Source of the DNA: an uncultured Clostridium sp.
GTDB lineage: Bacteria; Bacillota; Clostridia; TANB77; CAG-508
DNA: 42,646 nt
Assembly (NCBI GenBank): GCA_947426525.1
Contig: CANEEJ010000001.1
Coordinates: 87,617 to 130,262, forward strand
Direction of reading: 5' to 3'
Each line of letters starts with the position of its first letter. Position 1 is the stretch's first letter. Made by a program: the position numbers and the translations under genes. The notes under the pieces are model-generated. The model searched no databases and was not told where the DNA came from. It saw only the letters and a list, made by a program, of their open reading frames with translations. Shown here one piece after another: positions 25,301 through 33,302 of the stretch.

Positions 25301-27000
25301 AAGCTGTTATATACGAATATAAAAATAATAGTGTAGCAAAAGTTTTTAAAGAAAATCAAATCGATTATCCTTTTAAGTGCCAAATTCTTTCTGCTATTAT
25401 GGGGAAAATAGAAATTTTGGAAGAAATCAACCAGCAAAAGAATAAGTTTAAGTACATTATTCCCAAGAAACTTCTTGTTGATAAGAAGACAAAACAGATT
25501 TTAGGCTACATTATGGATGAAAAGGTAAAAGGTAAACCAGTTGCTATTTTATCTGATACAAAGGAGGTAGCTGATTTAGGTTTTACTCGTAAAGATGTAC
25601 TCGAAATTTTAATTACAGTAGGTGAGGGAATTCAAACTCTACACGATAAGGCAAATATCTTTATTGGTGACTTGAATGATGCAAATATTCTTTTTGATGA
25701 GGATAAAAATGTGTATTTTCTGGATTTTGACGGAATGGGGGTAGATAATATTATACCACTTTTTTGGACTGCTAGGTATATTGACCCACTATCTAAAAAC
25801 AATGGAAATATTACGAAAAAGGATGATTGGTTTTCATTTGCTATTCAGGCATTTTATTATCTTACATTTATCCATCCTTTTAATGGAGCTTATGAAGTAG
25901 ATGGACACATCTTGGACATACCTGAAAGAATGGAACAGCGTTTATCTCTTTTAGGAAATCATGGCATAATGATTCCTCCTATTGCAGTACCATGGGATGA
26001 TTGGATGAGTGCAGATTTGCAAAATGTTTTTTTGAACATTTTCGAAGGAGATGTTAGACGCAGTATTGTTCCAGAACTTAAGGCTCAATATCAAGCTTTA
26101 TCTACAGGAAAGACGAAAAAGAAGGATATTATTCCTATTGGCTCCAAGTTTATTGCCAAAAAGAACAATCCTTTTTCTGGAAATGTAGTTCGAGTTATCA
26201 ATGCTTGTTCTGCTATATGTGGTAAGGATAATGATTATTATGCTGCTATATTAGAAGATGAAACAGAATACAATGCACATTTTCCAAATTGTATGCAAAT
26301 TATTGATATCCTGCCTTTATATGGCTATACCATTGCTTTAGCAGTATACTCAGATAGAATTGTTGGATTTGACATTCGGTCAGATTATCAAGTTTTTGAA
26401 GAGGACTTCTGCTATGACACAGATAACGTTGTAGTAAATGGTAATGTTCTATACTTACGTAAAGAACATATTATCCACAAAATTGAGTTTGGTTTAGTTG
26501 ATGTCATAGGACGAGATAAAATCAAATTCTTGGAAAAACAAGAAACGGTTGGTTTTTTAGTACAATTCAATGCAAAATTTATGCAAGTTAAGCGTGACGA
26601 AGAGGGAAGAGATAAGATTTATTGCAATAGCGAAGAGCTTTGCCAAATCGATTCGAATTCCAATTCTAAGTATAACATTCTTTATGATGATGTCTCAAAG
26701 ATGTGGTTAGTAATTAGTAGTACAGGAAAATTCCTTACGATTAACGCATCAAACGGGCATTACGAGGAAGGTCAAATTCCAGCAGAGATTAATGACATGA
26801 ATGTAAAAAACGTCGCCTTTAATAAGGAAAATATTTACATTCCTAGTCAGGACAATCTGCATATTATCAAAACAAGTAAAATGACCCATAAGAAGATGGA
26901 GTGCAATATTATAACTCCAAATTCGCATTTGTGCAATTTTAATTCTCGAGGTTTCAGTGTAATAACAGATTATATTTTATATGATGTTACTAAGAAATAA
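22357..27000 (+). CDS. Giant protein kinase with zinc ribbons and pseudokinase-like repeats
   Basis: 1547 residues, cytosolic. An active-looking kinase domain spans about 970-1240: glycine loop RGGEAVIYEY (979-988), VAK lysine (K995), catalytic loop IGDLNDANIL (D1105, N1110) and DFD (1123-1125) in place of DFG. Two CxxH...CxxC ribbons occur at C699/H702/C713/C716 and C935/H938/C949/C952. The segments before them (about 540-695 and 780-930) read like decayed kinase C-lobes (for example HWSNIYITSRNDEFFFYI; VFLSMHHKGQVQIANVDFLG), and a further one may lie at 285-385. Residues 1270-1547 are beta-rich and propeller-like. AAAAGGAGA precedes the ATG. As the last gene of the PP2C-vWA operon it is the likely kinase of a TerY-P-like triad. 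The repeat interpretation is mine. Confidence 0.8.
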   Translation: MNDKFRKFIFNNFEKNSYQLVSEAVGKEKIYYQDGKIVTLIEDEEVGKRLFPIVKSLKQWKETISSKRHIDFKVTDFIADKSNCVQMLFADIQCSVDEWKQLGDFEKLQELVSFAQEMQEKGYTIDEAVFDKEACIYLSNFLSFFKLEGTEKNGCLIKYVHYILSGEDNMEEFYRTIIEENKICRLCDFPYGMSVIQMCYNYCADGTIPNINFVLYKEGIERFLSSWNSNVSINNSIIVGNPDFSAKLPVTEKTENYTVYDNRIKIYREMDDKFSKLLMSGANEGFLNYTKEDLEDCFKTFVVDFDNNIIGYEYECTAGKNKSTILDVAFESQADILNFVSKLSSYLHGLSAKVHSQFETDKHEFDIETEVVYYPNNNFKIVGVDSLFRLVSESPQKIDEDITMLFFKLLRAYLEKTYGEISDKLTLYEKKEVRYLSPRLAKEFYKFVIGKEVDIAKATEKFNRFILYDEKPIDNNLLFDRNFLYNPLETVFLFEQEVKNKYNVKMERNTKQRLPDGRLLVTFNQRENIYTLAGKMNSLNDEIANKFYGFNKYVEFVEISEIIYSFDFSSENLYYVSGYITTPFFGKPITMDGFLKYNNKEILQITGRLMTNFGRYFIHWSNIYITSRNDEFFFYINKLDEPFEILRSGVDSTTEFIEKFFNLLTNRGYNPNAFVDLGLNEYCDEMYLISLAQDMDAYCEEHKIYYDSSKKMCPVCLKTLQVIEDDDLEHFLKEFEDNYAIHYMLSWDYNLKIYKKGSVNMAKIEANIDKIIAKRISEQAYPLQQDCFLPYKKALDSKRRFIGYVYKRVYFNISDFKDIKDTKNLRNLPRVKSLIRLILQVKELVNNQLYFIQNPFGDVFLSMHHKGQVQIANVDFLGEEGKKANTIKWTCQYILNVINLDKDIDISFGILKQKEDIDYLLNLLREYAETLTMYCPIHKIYYKADYLFCPRCVDRAKMKKLDIKYVNASDISDWKEFDRGGEAVIYEYKNNSVAKVFKENQIDYPFKCQILSAIMGKIEILEEINQQKNKFKYIIPKKLLVDKKTKQILGYIMDEKVKGKPVAILSDTKEVADLGFTRKDVLEILITVGEGIQTLHDKANIFIGDLNDANILFDEDKNVYFLDFDGMGVDNIIPLFWTARYIDPLSKNNGNITKKDDWFSFAIQAFYYLTFIHPFNGAYEVDGHILDIPERMEQRLSLLGNHGIMIPPIAVPWDDWMSADLQNVFLNIFEGDVRRSIVPELKAQYQALSTGKTKKKDIIPIGSKFIAKKNNPFSGNVVRVINACSAICGKDNDYYAAILEDETEYNAHFPNCMQIIDILPLYGYTIALAVYSDRIVGFDIRSDYQVFEEDFCYDTDNVVVNGNVLYLRKEHIIHKIEFGLVDVIGRDKIKFLEKQETVGFLVQFNAKFMQVKRDEEGRDKIYCNSEELCQIDSNSNSKYNILYDDVSKMWLVISSTGKFLTINASNGHYEEGQIPAEINDMNVKNVAFNKENIYIPSQDNLHIIKTSKMTHKKMECNIITPNSHLCNFNSRGFSVITDYILYDVTKK

Positions 27001-27019
27001 GAGAGTGTAGGAGCACATC

Positions 27020-27050
27020 AAAACCTGCCAATTAATATTGGCAGGTTTTT
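27020..27050 (+). terminator. Terminator of the kinase operon
   Basis: A perfect 13-bp stem (27020-27032 with 27037-27049, AAAACCTGCCAAT) with a 4-nt loop and a T run. Confidence 0.9.
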
Positions 27051-27054
27051 TATA

Positions 27055-27083
27055 TTGTATATTTTAAATAAATGTGTTACTAT
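27055..27083 (+). promoter_or_regulatory. Probable sigma-A promoter of the amylase gene
   Basis: TTGTAT (27055-27060), 17-bp spacer ending TGT, TACTAT (27078-27083). Confidence 0.5.
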
Positions 27084-27113
27084 ACAATAAGAAAAAGAAA
27101 GGAAAAATGAGAA

Positions 27114-28556
27114 ATGAAGCAAATAAATGGAATTATGATGCAGTGTTTTGAATGGTACTTATCATGTAATCAAAACTTATGGAACGATTTAAAAGAAGAA
27201 GCACCTAAGTTAGCTAAAAATGGAATAACTGCGGTATGGTTACCACCAGCTTATAAAGGAATTGGAGGAAAAGACGAAGTTGGATATGGTGTTTATGATG
27301 TATATGATTTAGGAGAATTTGACCAGAAAGGAACGATAAAAACAAAATACGGTTCAAAAGAAGAATATTTAGAATGTATTCAAGTATTGAAACAAAATGG
27401 TATAGAAGTATATGCTGATATTGTCTTAAATCACAAAATGGGGGCAGATGCTTTGCAAGTAATCCCAGCATCTAAGGTGGACTGGGCAGACCATAATCAT
27501 GAAATAGGAGAAGAAATTGTAAAAGTTGCAACAAAATATACTTTTCCTGGTAGAAAAAATAAATACTCTGATTTTGAGTGGAATTGGACCCATTTTGATG
27601 CTATTGATTACAATAATATGAATGGTGAACATGCTATTTTTAAATTCAAAAATAAAACATGGGGAAATGAAGTAGATGAAGAATACGGAAATTATGATTA
27701 TTTAATGGGAGCAGATTTAGACTTCGAAAATCCAGAAGTAGTAGAAGAATGTAAAAAGTGGGGCAAATGGTATTTAGAAACAACAGGAGTAGATGGATTT
27801 CGATTAGATGCTATCAAGCATATTCCAGCTTATTTTTATAAGGAATGGATTACCTATTTAAGAGAAACTTCAAAAAAATCTTTATTTACAGTAGGAGAAT
27901 ATTGGACAACAGAAGTAGAAAAATTGCATCGCTATTTAACAGAAATAGAAGGAGAAATATCAGTATTTGATGTACCTCTACACTATCATTTGTATGAAGC
28001 TTCTAAAAATACAGAATATGACCTAAGGAATTTATTTAGCAAAACCTTAGTGCAAGAAAATGGCAGTAGAGCAGTAACCTTTGTTGACAACCATGATACA
28101 CAACCTGGTCAGGCTTTAGAGAGCTTCATAGAAAGTTGGTTTAAATTGCCTGCTTATGCGATTATTTTATTAAGAAATACAGGATATCCTTGTGTATTTT
28201 ATGGTGATTACTATGGTATTCCACATGACAATATACCAAAGGTAGAAAACTTAGAAACGATTTTAAATTTAAGAAAAGAAAAAGCTTATGGAGAACAGCA
28301 TGACTACCTAGATGACCCTCATTTTATTGGCTGGACACAAGAAGGAGATGAAGAACACTTAAAATCTGGTTTAGCAGTTGTGATATCAAATGGAGGAGAT
28401 GGAGAAAAAACAATGTATATAGGAAACCATTTGGAAGGTCATACTTTCATAGATGCTTTAGGAAATTGCGAAGAAGAAGAAGTAATAATAGATAAAGAGG
28501 GGTATGGAATTTTTAAAGTAAAAGGACGTTCTGTATCAGTTTGGGTGGAAAAATAG
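27114..28556 (+). CDS. Alpha-amylase, GH13 family, intracellular
   Basis: 480 residues without a signal peptide, so it probably degrades glycogen-type or imported maltodextrin substrates in the cytosol. The GH13 conserved regions are all present: ADIVLNHK (region I), GFRLDAIKH with nucleophile D232, GEYW with acid/base E262, and FVDNHDTQ with D328. The sequence order and the opening GIMMQCFEWYL resemble GH13 subfamily 5 enzymes such as AmyA of E. coli and liquefying Bacillus amylases. A C-terminal beta domain ends VKGRSVSVWV. GAAAGGAAAAATGAGAA contains the likely ribosome binding site. Monocistronic and host-like in composition. Confidence 0.93.
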   Translation: MKQINGIMMQCFEWYLSCNQNLWNDLKEEAPKLAKNGITAVWLPPAYKGIGGKDEVGYGVYDVYDLGEFDQKGTIKTKYGSKEEYLECIQVLKQNGIEVYADIVLNHKMGADALQVIPASKVDWADHNHEIGEEIVKVATKYTFPGRKNKYSDFEWNWTHFDAIDYNNMNGEHAIFKFKNKTWGNEVDEEYGNYDYLMGADLDFENPEVVEECKKWGKWYLETTGVDGFRLDAIKHIPAYFYKEWITYLRETSKKSLFTVGEYWTTEVEKLHRYLTEIEGEISVFDVPLHYHLYEASKNTEYDLRNLFSKTLVQENGSRAVTFVDNHDTQPGQALESFIESWFKLPAYAIILLRNTGYPCVFYGDYYGIPHDNIPKVENLETILNLRKEKAYGEQHDYLDDPHFIGWTQEGDEEHLKSGLAVVISNGGDGEKTMYIGNHLEGHTFIDALGNCEEEEVIIDKEGYGIFKVKGRSVSVWVEK

Positions 28557-28580
28557 CCATAAACAGTGCTTTTTATATAC

Positions 28581-28609
28581 TTGAAATTCAAAGTAAAATG
28601 CGATATGAT
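28581..28609 (+). promoter_or_regulatory. prfB: Sigma-A promoter of prfB
   Basis: TTGAAA (28581-28586), 17-bp spacer, TATGAT (28604-28609), 25 bp before the prfB start. Confidence 0.7.
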
Positions 28610-28633
28610 AAGAAAAAAGGAGAGTGATAAAAA

Positions 28634-29735
28634 ATGTTAGAGTTAGAAGAAAACACAAAAGTACTTCAAGCTTTAAAACAAAAATTACAAGAATTGGGTG
28701 AATCTCTTTGACATTGCTGGACTAAATAAACAAATAGAAGAATTAGAAAAGAAAACAATGGAAGAGAATTTTTGGGGAGATAACAAAAACTCCAGTAAAG
28801 TATTAGCTCAAATAAAAGCAATAAAGAATAAAACCAATCAATATACTGAAATAAAAAATGAAATTACTAATTTAGAAGAATTAACTGAATTAGTAGAATT
28901 AGAACCAGATGAAGAAATTGTAAAAGAAATTTTAAGAAATACAAATAAAACACAAAAACAAATTGAGAAATTTGAAGTTGCTACTTTTTTATCTGGAAAA
29001 TATGATAACAACAATGCAATTGTTACCATTCATCCAGGAGCAGGGGGAACGGAATCACAAGATTGGGCAGAAATGTTATATCGAATGTATACAAGATGGG
29101 CTACTAAAAACAATTATGAAGTCAAAGAATTAGACTATTTAGAAGGGGAAGAGGCTGGAATAAAAAGCGTAACCTTTGAAATTGTAGGAGAAAATGCCTA
29201 TGGATATATGAAATCAGAAATGGGTGTACATCGATTGGTAAGAATTTCGCCTTTTGATAGTGGAGGAAGAAGACATACTTCTTTTGCTTCTTTAGAAGTT
29301 TTACCAGAAATAACAGATGACATTGAATTAGAGATCAATCCAGATGATTTAAGAGTAGATACCTATCGTGCTTCAGGAGCAGGAGGACAACATATCAATA
29401 AAACTTCTTCAGCAGTGAGAATAACACATATACCAACTAACATTGTAGTGGCTTGTCAATCGGAACGTTCACAAATTCAAAATAGGGAAACAGCTATGAA
29501 GATGCTAAAATCTAAATTATTAGATTTAAAGGAAAAAGAGCAAAAAGAAAAAATTGAAGACCTAAAAGGCGTTCAAATGGACATTGCATGGGGAAGTCAA
29601 ATTCGTTCTTATGTATTTTGTCCTTATACTATGGTAAAGGACCACAGAACCAATTATGAAGTTGGAAATGTACAAGCAGTTATGGATGGAGAAATTGATG
29701 AATTTATGGAAAGTTATTTAAAACTAAAATTATGA
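28634..29735 (+). CDS. prfB: Peptide chain release factor 2, programmed +1 frameshift
   Basis: RF2 terminates at UGA and UAA. The gene is read in two frames. ATG 28634, with AAGGAGAG upstream, opens 25 codons ending at CTT (28706-28708) before an in-frame TGA (28709-28711); slipping by one base continues from GAC at 28710 to the stop at 29735, giving 366 residues. CTT-TGA-C is the classic RF2 autoregulatory site. The body shows the stop-recognition tripeptide SPF (in VRISPFDSGGRR) and the catalytic GGQ (in SGAGGQHINKTSSAVRI). The upstream internal SD is unusual: GGGTGA four bases before CTT rather than AGGGGG at three. Annotation from the second frame alone would truncate the N-terminus. Confidence 0.95.
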
Positions 29736-29763
29736 AATTAAACTTTTTTGGTATTTTACATAT

Positions 29764-29807
29764 AATATAGAGAGTAGATTTAGAATAAAATCCGCTCTCT
29801 ATATTAT
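29764..29807 (+). terminator. Terminator between prfB and aspartokinase
   Basis: AATATAGAGAG at the left pairs with CTCTCTATATT at the right around a loop of about 18 nt; TATTTT follows. Confidence 0.75.
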
Positions 29808-29832
29808 TTTACAAAAGGCGAGTGATTTAAAA

Positions 29833-30789
29833 GTGGACACAATCATTTTAAAGTTTGGAGGAAGTTCTCTTGCTGATAATGAAAAATTAAAAATGGTAGC
29901 TGAAAAAATAATTGGATTATATCAAAAAAATCATAATATTGTGGTTGTAGTTTCAGCACAAGGAAAAACAACAGATAAGTTAATTTCAGAAGCAAAAGAG
30001 CTGTCTTCCATAGTACAAGACAGAGAAATGGATGTATTATTAAGTACCGGAGAACAAATTTCGACAGCTAAGTTAAGTATGTTATTAAATCAAATGGGAT
30101 ATCGAGCTGTTTCATTAACTGGTTGGCAAGCAGGAATTTATACCAATAATACCAATCAAAATGCAATGATTAAATGGATTGATACGGCAAGAATAAAACA
30201 AGAATTAGAAAAAAGAAATATTGTTATTGTTGCAGGATTTCAAGGAATGAATGAAAATAGAGATATTACAACATTGGGAAGAGGAGGGTCTGATACAACT
30301 GCAGTTGCGATATCAGCGGCGTTAGGTGCTAAGAATTGTTATATTTTTTCTGATGTAGATGGTGTTTATACAACAGATCCAAATAAAATACCTAATGCTA
30401 AGAAATTGCCAGCAGTTTCCTATGAAGAAATGTTGGAAATTTCAAGTGAAGGAGCAAAAGTATTGCATAATCGTTGTGTGGAAATTGGAGAAAAATTTAA
30501 AGTACCTATTATTACAAAATCAACATTTAATAATAAACCTGGAACAGTCATATCTGACATAATTGAAGAAAATACAGTTAAAAGTATTGTAAAAAAGGAA
30601 GTTTCTAGAATTTCTGTTATTGGAAATGGTATGATAAGGAATTTCTCTATGATAAAGAAAATATTAGAAATAATAGAAGAAAACAAATTAGAAATATTAG
30701 AATTTAATGTAACAGAGTCGAAAGCATCGATTACTTTTAAAACAACGGTAAATGATGAGATTTTGAAAAAAATACATGGAATTATGTAA
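29833..30789 (+). CDS. Aspartate kinase, short form
   Basis: First enzyme of lysine, threonine, methionine and diaminopimelate synthesis: ATP plus aspartate to 4-aspartyl phosphate. 318 residues with GTG start. KFGGSS (7-12), STGEQIS and TLGRGGSDTTA mark the amino-acid kinase fold. About 260 residues form the catalytic domain and only about 60 remain for regulation, enough for a single ACT-like unit (ISVIGNGMI to the end), where usual enzymes have two ACT domains and 400 or more residues. The stop is genuine in this sequence and a terminator follows, so this is either a naturally short form or loss of the last ACT domain. No lysine riboswitch is visible upstream. Confidence 0.85.
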   Translation: MDTIILKFGGSSLADNEKLKMVAEKIIGLYQKNHNIVVVVSAQGKTTDKLISEAKELSSIVQDREMDVLLSTGEQISTAKLSMLLNQMGYRAVSLTGWQAGIYTNNTNQNAMIKWIDTARIKQELEKRNIVIVAGFQGMNENRDITTLGRGGSDTTAVAISAALGAKNCYIFSDVDGVYTTDPNKIPNAKKLPAVSYEEMLEISSEGAKVLHNRCVEIGEKFKVPIITKSTFNNKPGTVISDIIEENTVKSIVKKEVSRISVIGNGMIRNFSMIKKILEIIEENKLEILEFNVTESKASITFKTTVNDEILKKIHGIM

Positions 30790-30795
30790 GGGCAG

Positions 30796-30831
30796 AAAGA
30801 AGAGCAAAGCTTTAAAACTTTGCTCTTCTTT
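30796..30831. terminator. Bidirectional terminator between aspartokinase and beta-CASP genes
   Basis: A perfect 14-bp stem AAAGAAGAGCAAAG/CTTTGCTCTTCTTT between convergent genes. Confidence 0.9.
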
Positions 30832-30838
30832 CGATTGA

Positions 30839-32278
30839 TTATGTGTGGAAATGAGCAGAGTATACATCTGCTATCCCGTTTGTGTTAATTCGGTAAACCT
30901 TCTCTGAGTCAAGATTAGAAATCTGAACTGCTTCATCTAAATAGTCTTTTAAATATTGACCATAACTGATACGTGTTTCAGGTTCGCCATGTGTGATGAA
31001 AACAGAACTCAAATCATTTAAACTTTGTGCGAAAGCCCGCAATTCATTCCTTTTGGCATGAGCAGAACGCTCACCAGACCATTTGAATTTACATCTCTTT
31101 GTTAAAGGTATCCCTGCGTAGGTTACTGCATCTCCATAATCAGCTTCTATTAAAACAGAAGCTTTTGATTCTGGTGAACAATAGCCCAAATAATGGATAA
31201 GGGCATCGTCTCGTTCAATGTACTTACAGATGTAACTCTGGATTGGACCGTAACTTCCCATGCCACCAGGTGATAAGATGATTTTTGGTGATTTATCAGC
31301 AATGATAGCTTTACGGATTTCACGTTTCTCTTTCCGATCTACTGTATGAAAGTTTTGTGGAATGAAATCAGTTCTCACTTTCCTTACGCCTAAGTCACAG
31401 GCACGATACCTCTTTGTATATTCTAAGGAACTGTAACCGTCTCCCCAGATTGGTATATCAAGTGGTAACAAATTTTTTTCCTGCATGTTTTTTAGATAGA
31501 AAAGCATTTCCTGAAATCTGCCCTGTGAAAAAGCAGGGAATATAACTGTTTTCCCATCCAATATAGCTTCTTTTGTATTTTTAACAATACAAGGGGCAAA
31601 TTTAGGGTCGTTGGAATCGATGTCACCATAGGTTGACTCTGTGAACAGTGCCGATATGTGCATATTTCGCACACTTTCCGGAAGTGATTCCACATTAAAG
31701 AACATGTTTTTGTCATTATAATCTCCAGTAAAAAGAAGATTAATGTTTTCTCTTTCGGCATAGCTAATTTGTACCAATATAATAGCAGCACCAATTAAAT
31801 GCCCATTGGGATACATGACAACTTTAATGTTTTTGTGAGGTTTGATAATGCGTTTGTAACAGCATCCTACCATTAATTTTAAGGTGTCGTCTACATCTTT
31901 TGTATCGTATAACCGATATCCAGTAGCGGCATCTCTAATTTTGCAACTGTCATATAAAGCTACATCAATTAATTGATGCGTACCATAACTTGAAAAAATA
32001 GGATTACGATAACCCTGTTTAACAAGTAAGGGAAACAGGCCTATATGGTCCACATGGTTATGCGTTATAAACACTGCATCAGTTTCCTCTGCATCAAATG
32101 GAATAATCCAATTTTTGCTACTTGCGTCTGCTTCTCCCTGAAAAAGTCCACAGTCAATTAAAAACTGAAAGGTTTTTCCGTTTGGAAAATGAACTTTGAA
32201 CCGATTGCAAGAACCAGTTACGCTAGAACTCCGTGAAAAAGCTTCCACGTAAAAGTCCTCGTTTTTTTGAATTAACAT
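30839..32278 (-). CDS. Beta-CASP metallo-beta-lactamase-fold nuclease-like protein
   Basis: 479 residues. MBL core: THNHVDH (H73, H75, D77, H78), FTGDYN and EST(Y)GD, followed by a beta-CASP insertion (VIFPAFSQGRFQEMLFYLK, ILSPGGMGSYGP) and a return to the core with WSGERSAHAKRNEL and VFITHGEPE. This is the layout of RNA-processing beta-CASP exonucleases and endonucleases (CPSF73/YsH1-like and RNase J relatives). GSCNRFKV near the start is also typical. No signal peptide. It is alone on the minus strand among core genes, with GC around 22 of 60 (31261-31320) against 14-16 in neighbours, suggesting acquisition. GGAGG lies 11 bases before the ATG. Confidence 0.85.
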   Translation of the reverse strand: MLIQKNEDFYVEAFSRSSSVTGSCNRFKVHFPNGKTFQFLIDCGLFQGEADASSKNWIIPFDAEETDAVFITHNHVDHIGLFPLLVKQGYRNPIFSSYGTHQLIDVALYDSCKIRDAATGYRLYDTKDVDDTLKLMVGCCYKRIIKPHKNIKVVMYPNGHLIGAAIILVQISYAERENINLLFTGDYNDKNMFFNVESLPESVRNMHISALFTESTYGDIDSNDPKFAPCIVKNTKEAILDGKTVIFPAFSQGRFQEMLFYLKNMQEKNLLPLDIPIWGDGYSSLEYTKRYRACDLGVRKVRTDFIPQNFHTVDRKEKREIRKAIIADKSPKIILSPGGMGSYGPIQSYICKYIERDDALIHYLGYCSPESKASVLIEADYGDAVTYAGIPLTKRCKFKWSGERSAHAKRNELRAFAQSLNDLSSVFITHGEPETRISYGQYLKDYLDEAVQISNLDSEKVYRINTNGIADVYSAHFHT

Positions 32279-32337
32279 ATAATAATCAGCCTCCTATTCA
32301 TAGTTTGAATATGGTAATTACTACGAGTTTCACGGCG

Positions 32338-32366
32338 ATTATATCATATTTACATAAAGAAATCAA
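32338..32366 (-). promoter_or_regulatory. Sigma-A promoter of the beta-CASP gene
   Basis: On the minus strand: TTGATT (32366-32361), 17-bp spacer ending TGA, TATAAT (32343-32338). The 5' leader is about 50 bases. Confidence 0.8.
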
Positions 32367-32372
32367 TACAAT
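32343..32372 (+). promoter_or_regulatory. Possible sigma-E promoter of yabP-yabQ
   Basis: ATCATATT (32343-32350), 14-bp spacer, AATACAAT (32365-32372) differs by one base per box from the sigma-E pattern GTCATATT / CATACAAT. yabP and yabQ are sigma-E genes in Bacillus subtilis. It overlaps the opposite-strand sigma-A promoter, so part of the match could be coincidental. Confidence 0.45.
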
Positions 32373-32463
32373 TATACAAACAATCCTAAAAAATTGTTCT
32401 AAATAAGACAAACCGTGAATATATTAAGTTAGCAAGGAAAAAACGAGATAGGAGGCAAAATAA

Positions 32464-32763
32464 ATGATGATAGATGAAAGAAAAACAATTGCAACAGGAG
32501 TTATTCAAAATGTTATTTTAGAAAACAGGGGAAAGTTAAGTATATCAGGCGTTCTAGATGTTTTGAGTTTTGATGATCAAGTTGTTATTTTAGAAACAGA
32601 ATTAGGATTATTAACAGTAAAAGGAGAAAATATTCGAATTAACAAGCTAAGTATCGATACATCAGAAGTAATTGTAGAAGGAAGTATTTCTTCTTTAGCC
32701 TATAGTGACAAAGAAAGCGAAAAACAAAAAGGAAGTAGCTTATTGGGCAAAATTTTCAAATAA
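32464..32763 (+). CDS. yabP: Sporulation protein YabP
   Basis: 99 residues. The core KLSISGVLDVLSFDDQVVILETELGLLTVKGENIRINKLSIDTSEVIVEGSI-type pattern (residues 22-72) is characteristic of YabP/YqfC: beta-rich, with ISGV, SFD and L-x-T-x-x-G-x-L-T-x-K-G-E elements. It is a mother-cell protein required for spore cortex or engulfment-stage development. GATAGGAGG precedes the ATG (ATGATG). It heads an operon with yabQ (23-bp gap) and divIC, the conserved order next to hup/yabO in Bacillota. It shows the host makes endospores or descends from ones that did. Confidence 0.9.
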   Translation: MMIDERKTIATGVIQNVILENRGKLSISGVLDVLSFDDQVVILETELGLLTVKGENIRINKLSIDTSEVIVEGSISSLAYSDKESEKQKGSSLLGKIFK

Positions 32764-32786
32764 AAGAAGGAGAGAGGAGTCAAATA

Positions 32787-33230
32787 ATGGTTTCAAATCA
32801 GGCATATTTATTTTTGGTGTTTATTGTAAATGGAGTATTAATTGGTCTATTATTTGATTTTTTCAGGATTACTAGAAAAGTAGTTCGTACCAATGACCTT
32901 ATAACTTATATAGAAGATGTTTTATTTTGGATTTTAGCAGGAGCTATTGTACTTTACTCCATATTTGTTTTTAATAATGGAGAGCTGCGTTTATTTATGT
33001 TTTTAGGAATTGTATTAGGAGCCTTTGCCTATATGATATTCATTAGTTCTTATATTATAAAAATTAATGTAAAAATAATCAATACACTAATAATTCCTTT
33101 TAAGGTCGTTTTTAAAATATTACACAAGATATTTTTCAAACCTTTTACCTTTATATTTATCAATATTAGAAAAAGTTTTACAAAAATCGGCATGAAATTA
33201 AAAAAACAGAAAAATCTTGTAAAAAATTGA
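32787..33230 (+). CDS. yabQ: Spore cortex biosynthesis protein YabQ
   Basis: 147 residues with four probable membrane helices in the first 105 (VSNQAYLFLVFIVNGVLIG, FWILAGAIVLYSIF, LFMFLGIVLGAFAYMIF and a neighbour) and a basic amphipathic tail. GLLFDFFRITRKV and EDVLFWIL are family-typical. YabQ sits in the mother-cell-side membrane and is needed for cortex formation. AAGGAGAGAGG precedes the ATG. Identification rests on topology plus placement between yabP and divIC. Confidence 0.88.
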   Translation: MVSNQAYLFLVFIVNGVLIGLLFDFFRITRKVVRTNDLITYIEDVLFWILAGAIVLYSIFVFNNGELRLFMFLGIVLGAFAYMIFISSYIIKINVKIINTLIIPFKVVFKILHKIFFKPFTFIFINIRKSFTKIGMKLKKQKNLVKN

Positions 33231-33302
33231 AAACAAAAGAAGGAAAATAAGAATAAATGTAGAATATATAAATGTGATACATAAAAAATGGAGAGATTAC
33301 GG

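Noticed and set aside
29735..29833. Lysine riboswitch before aspartokinase
   Set aside because: The gap of under 100 bp holds just a terminator hairpin and a short leader, too small for an L box.
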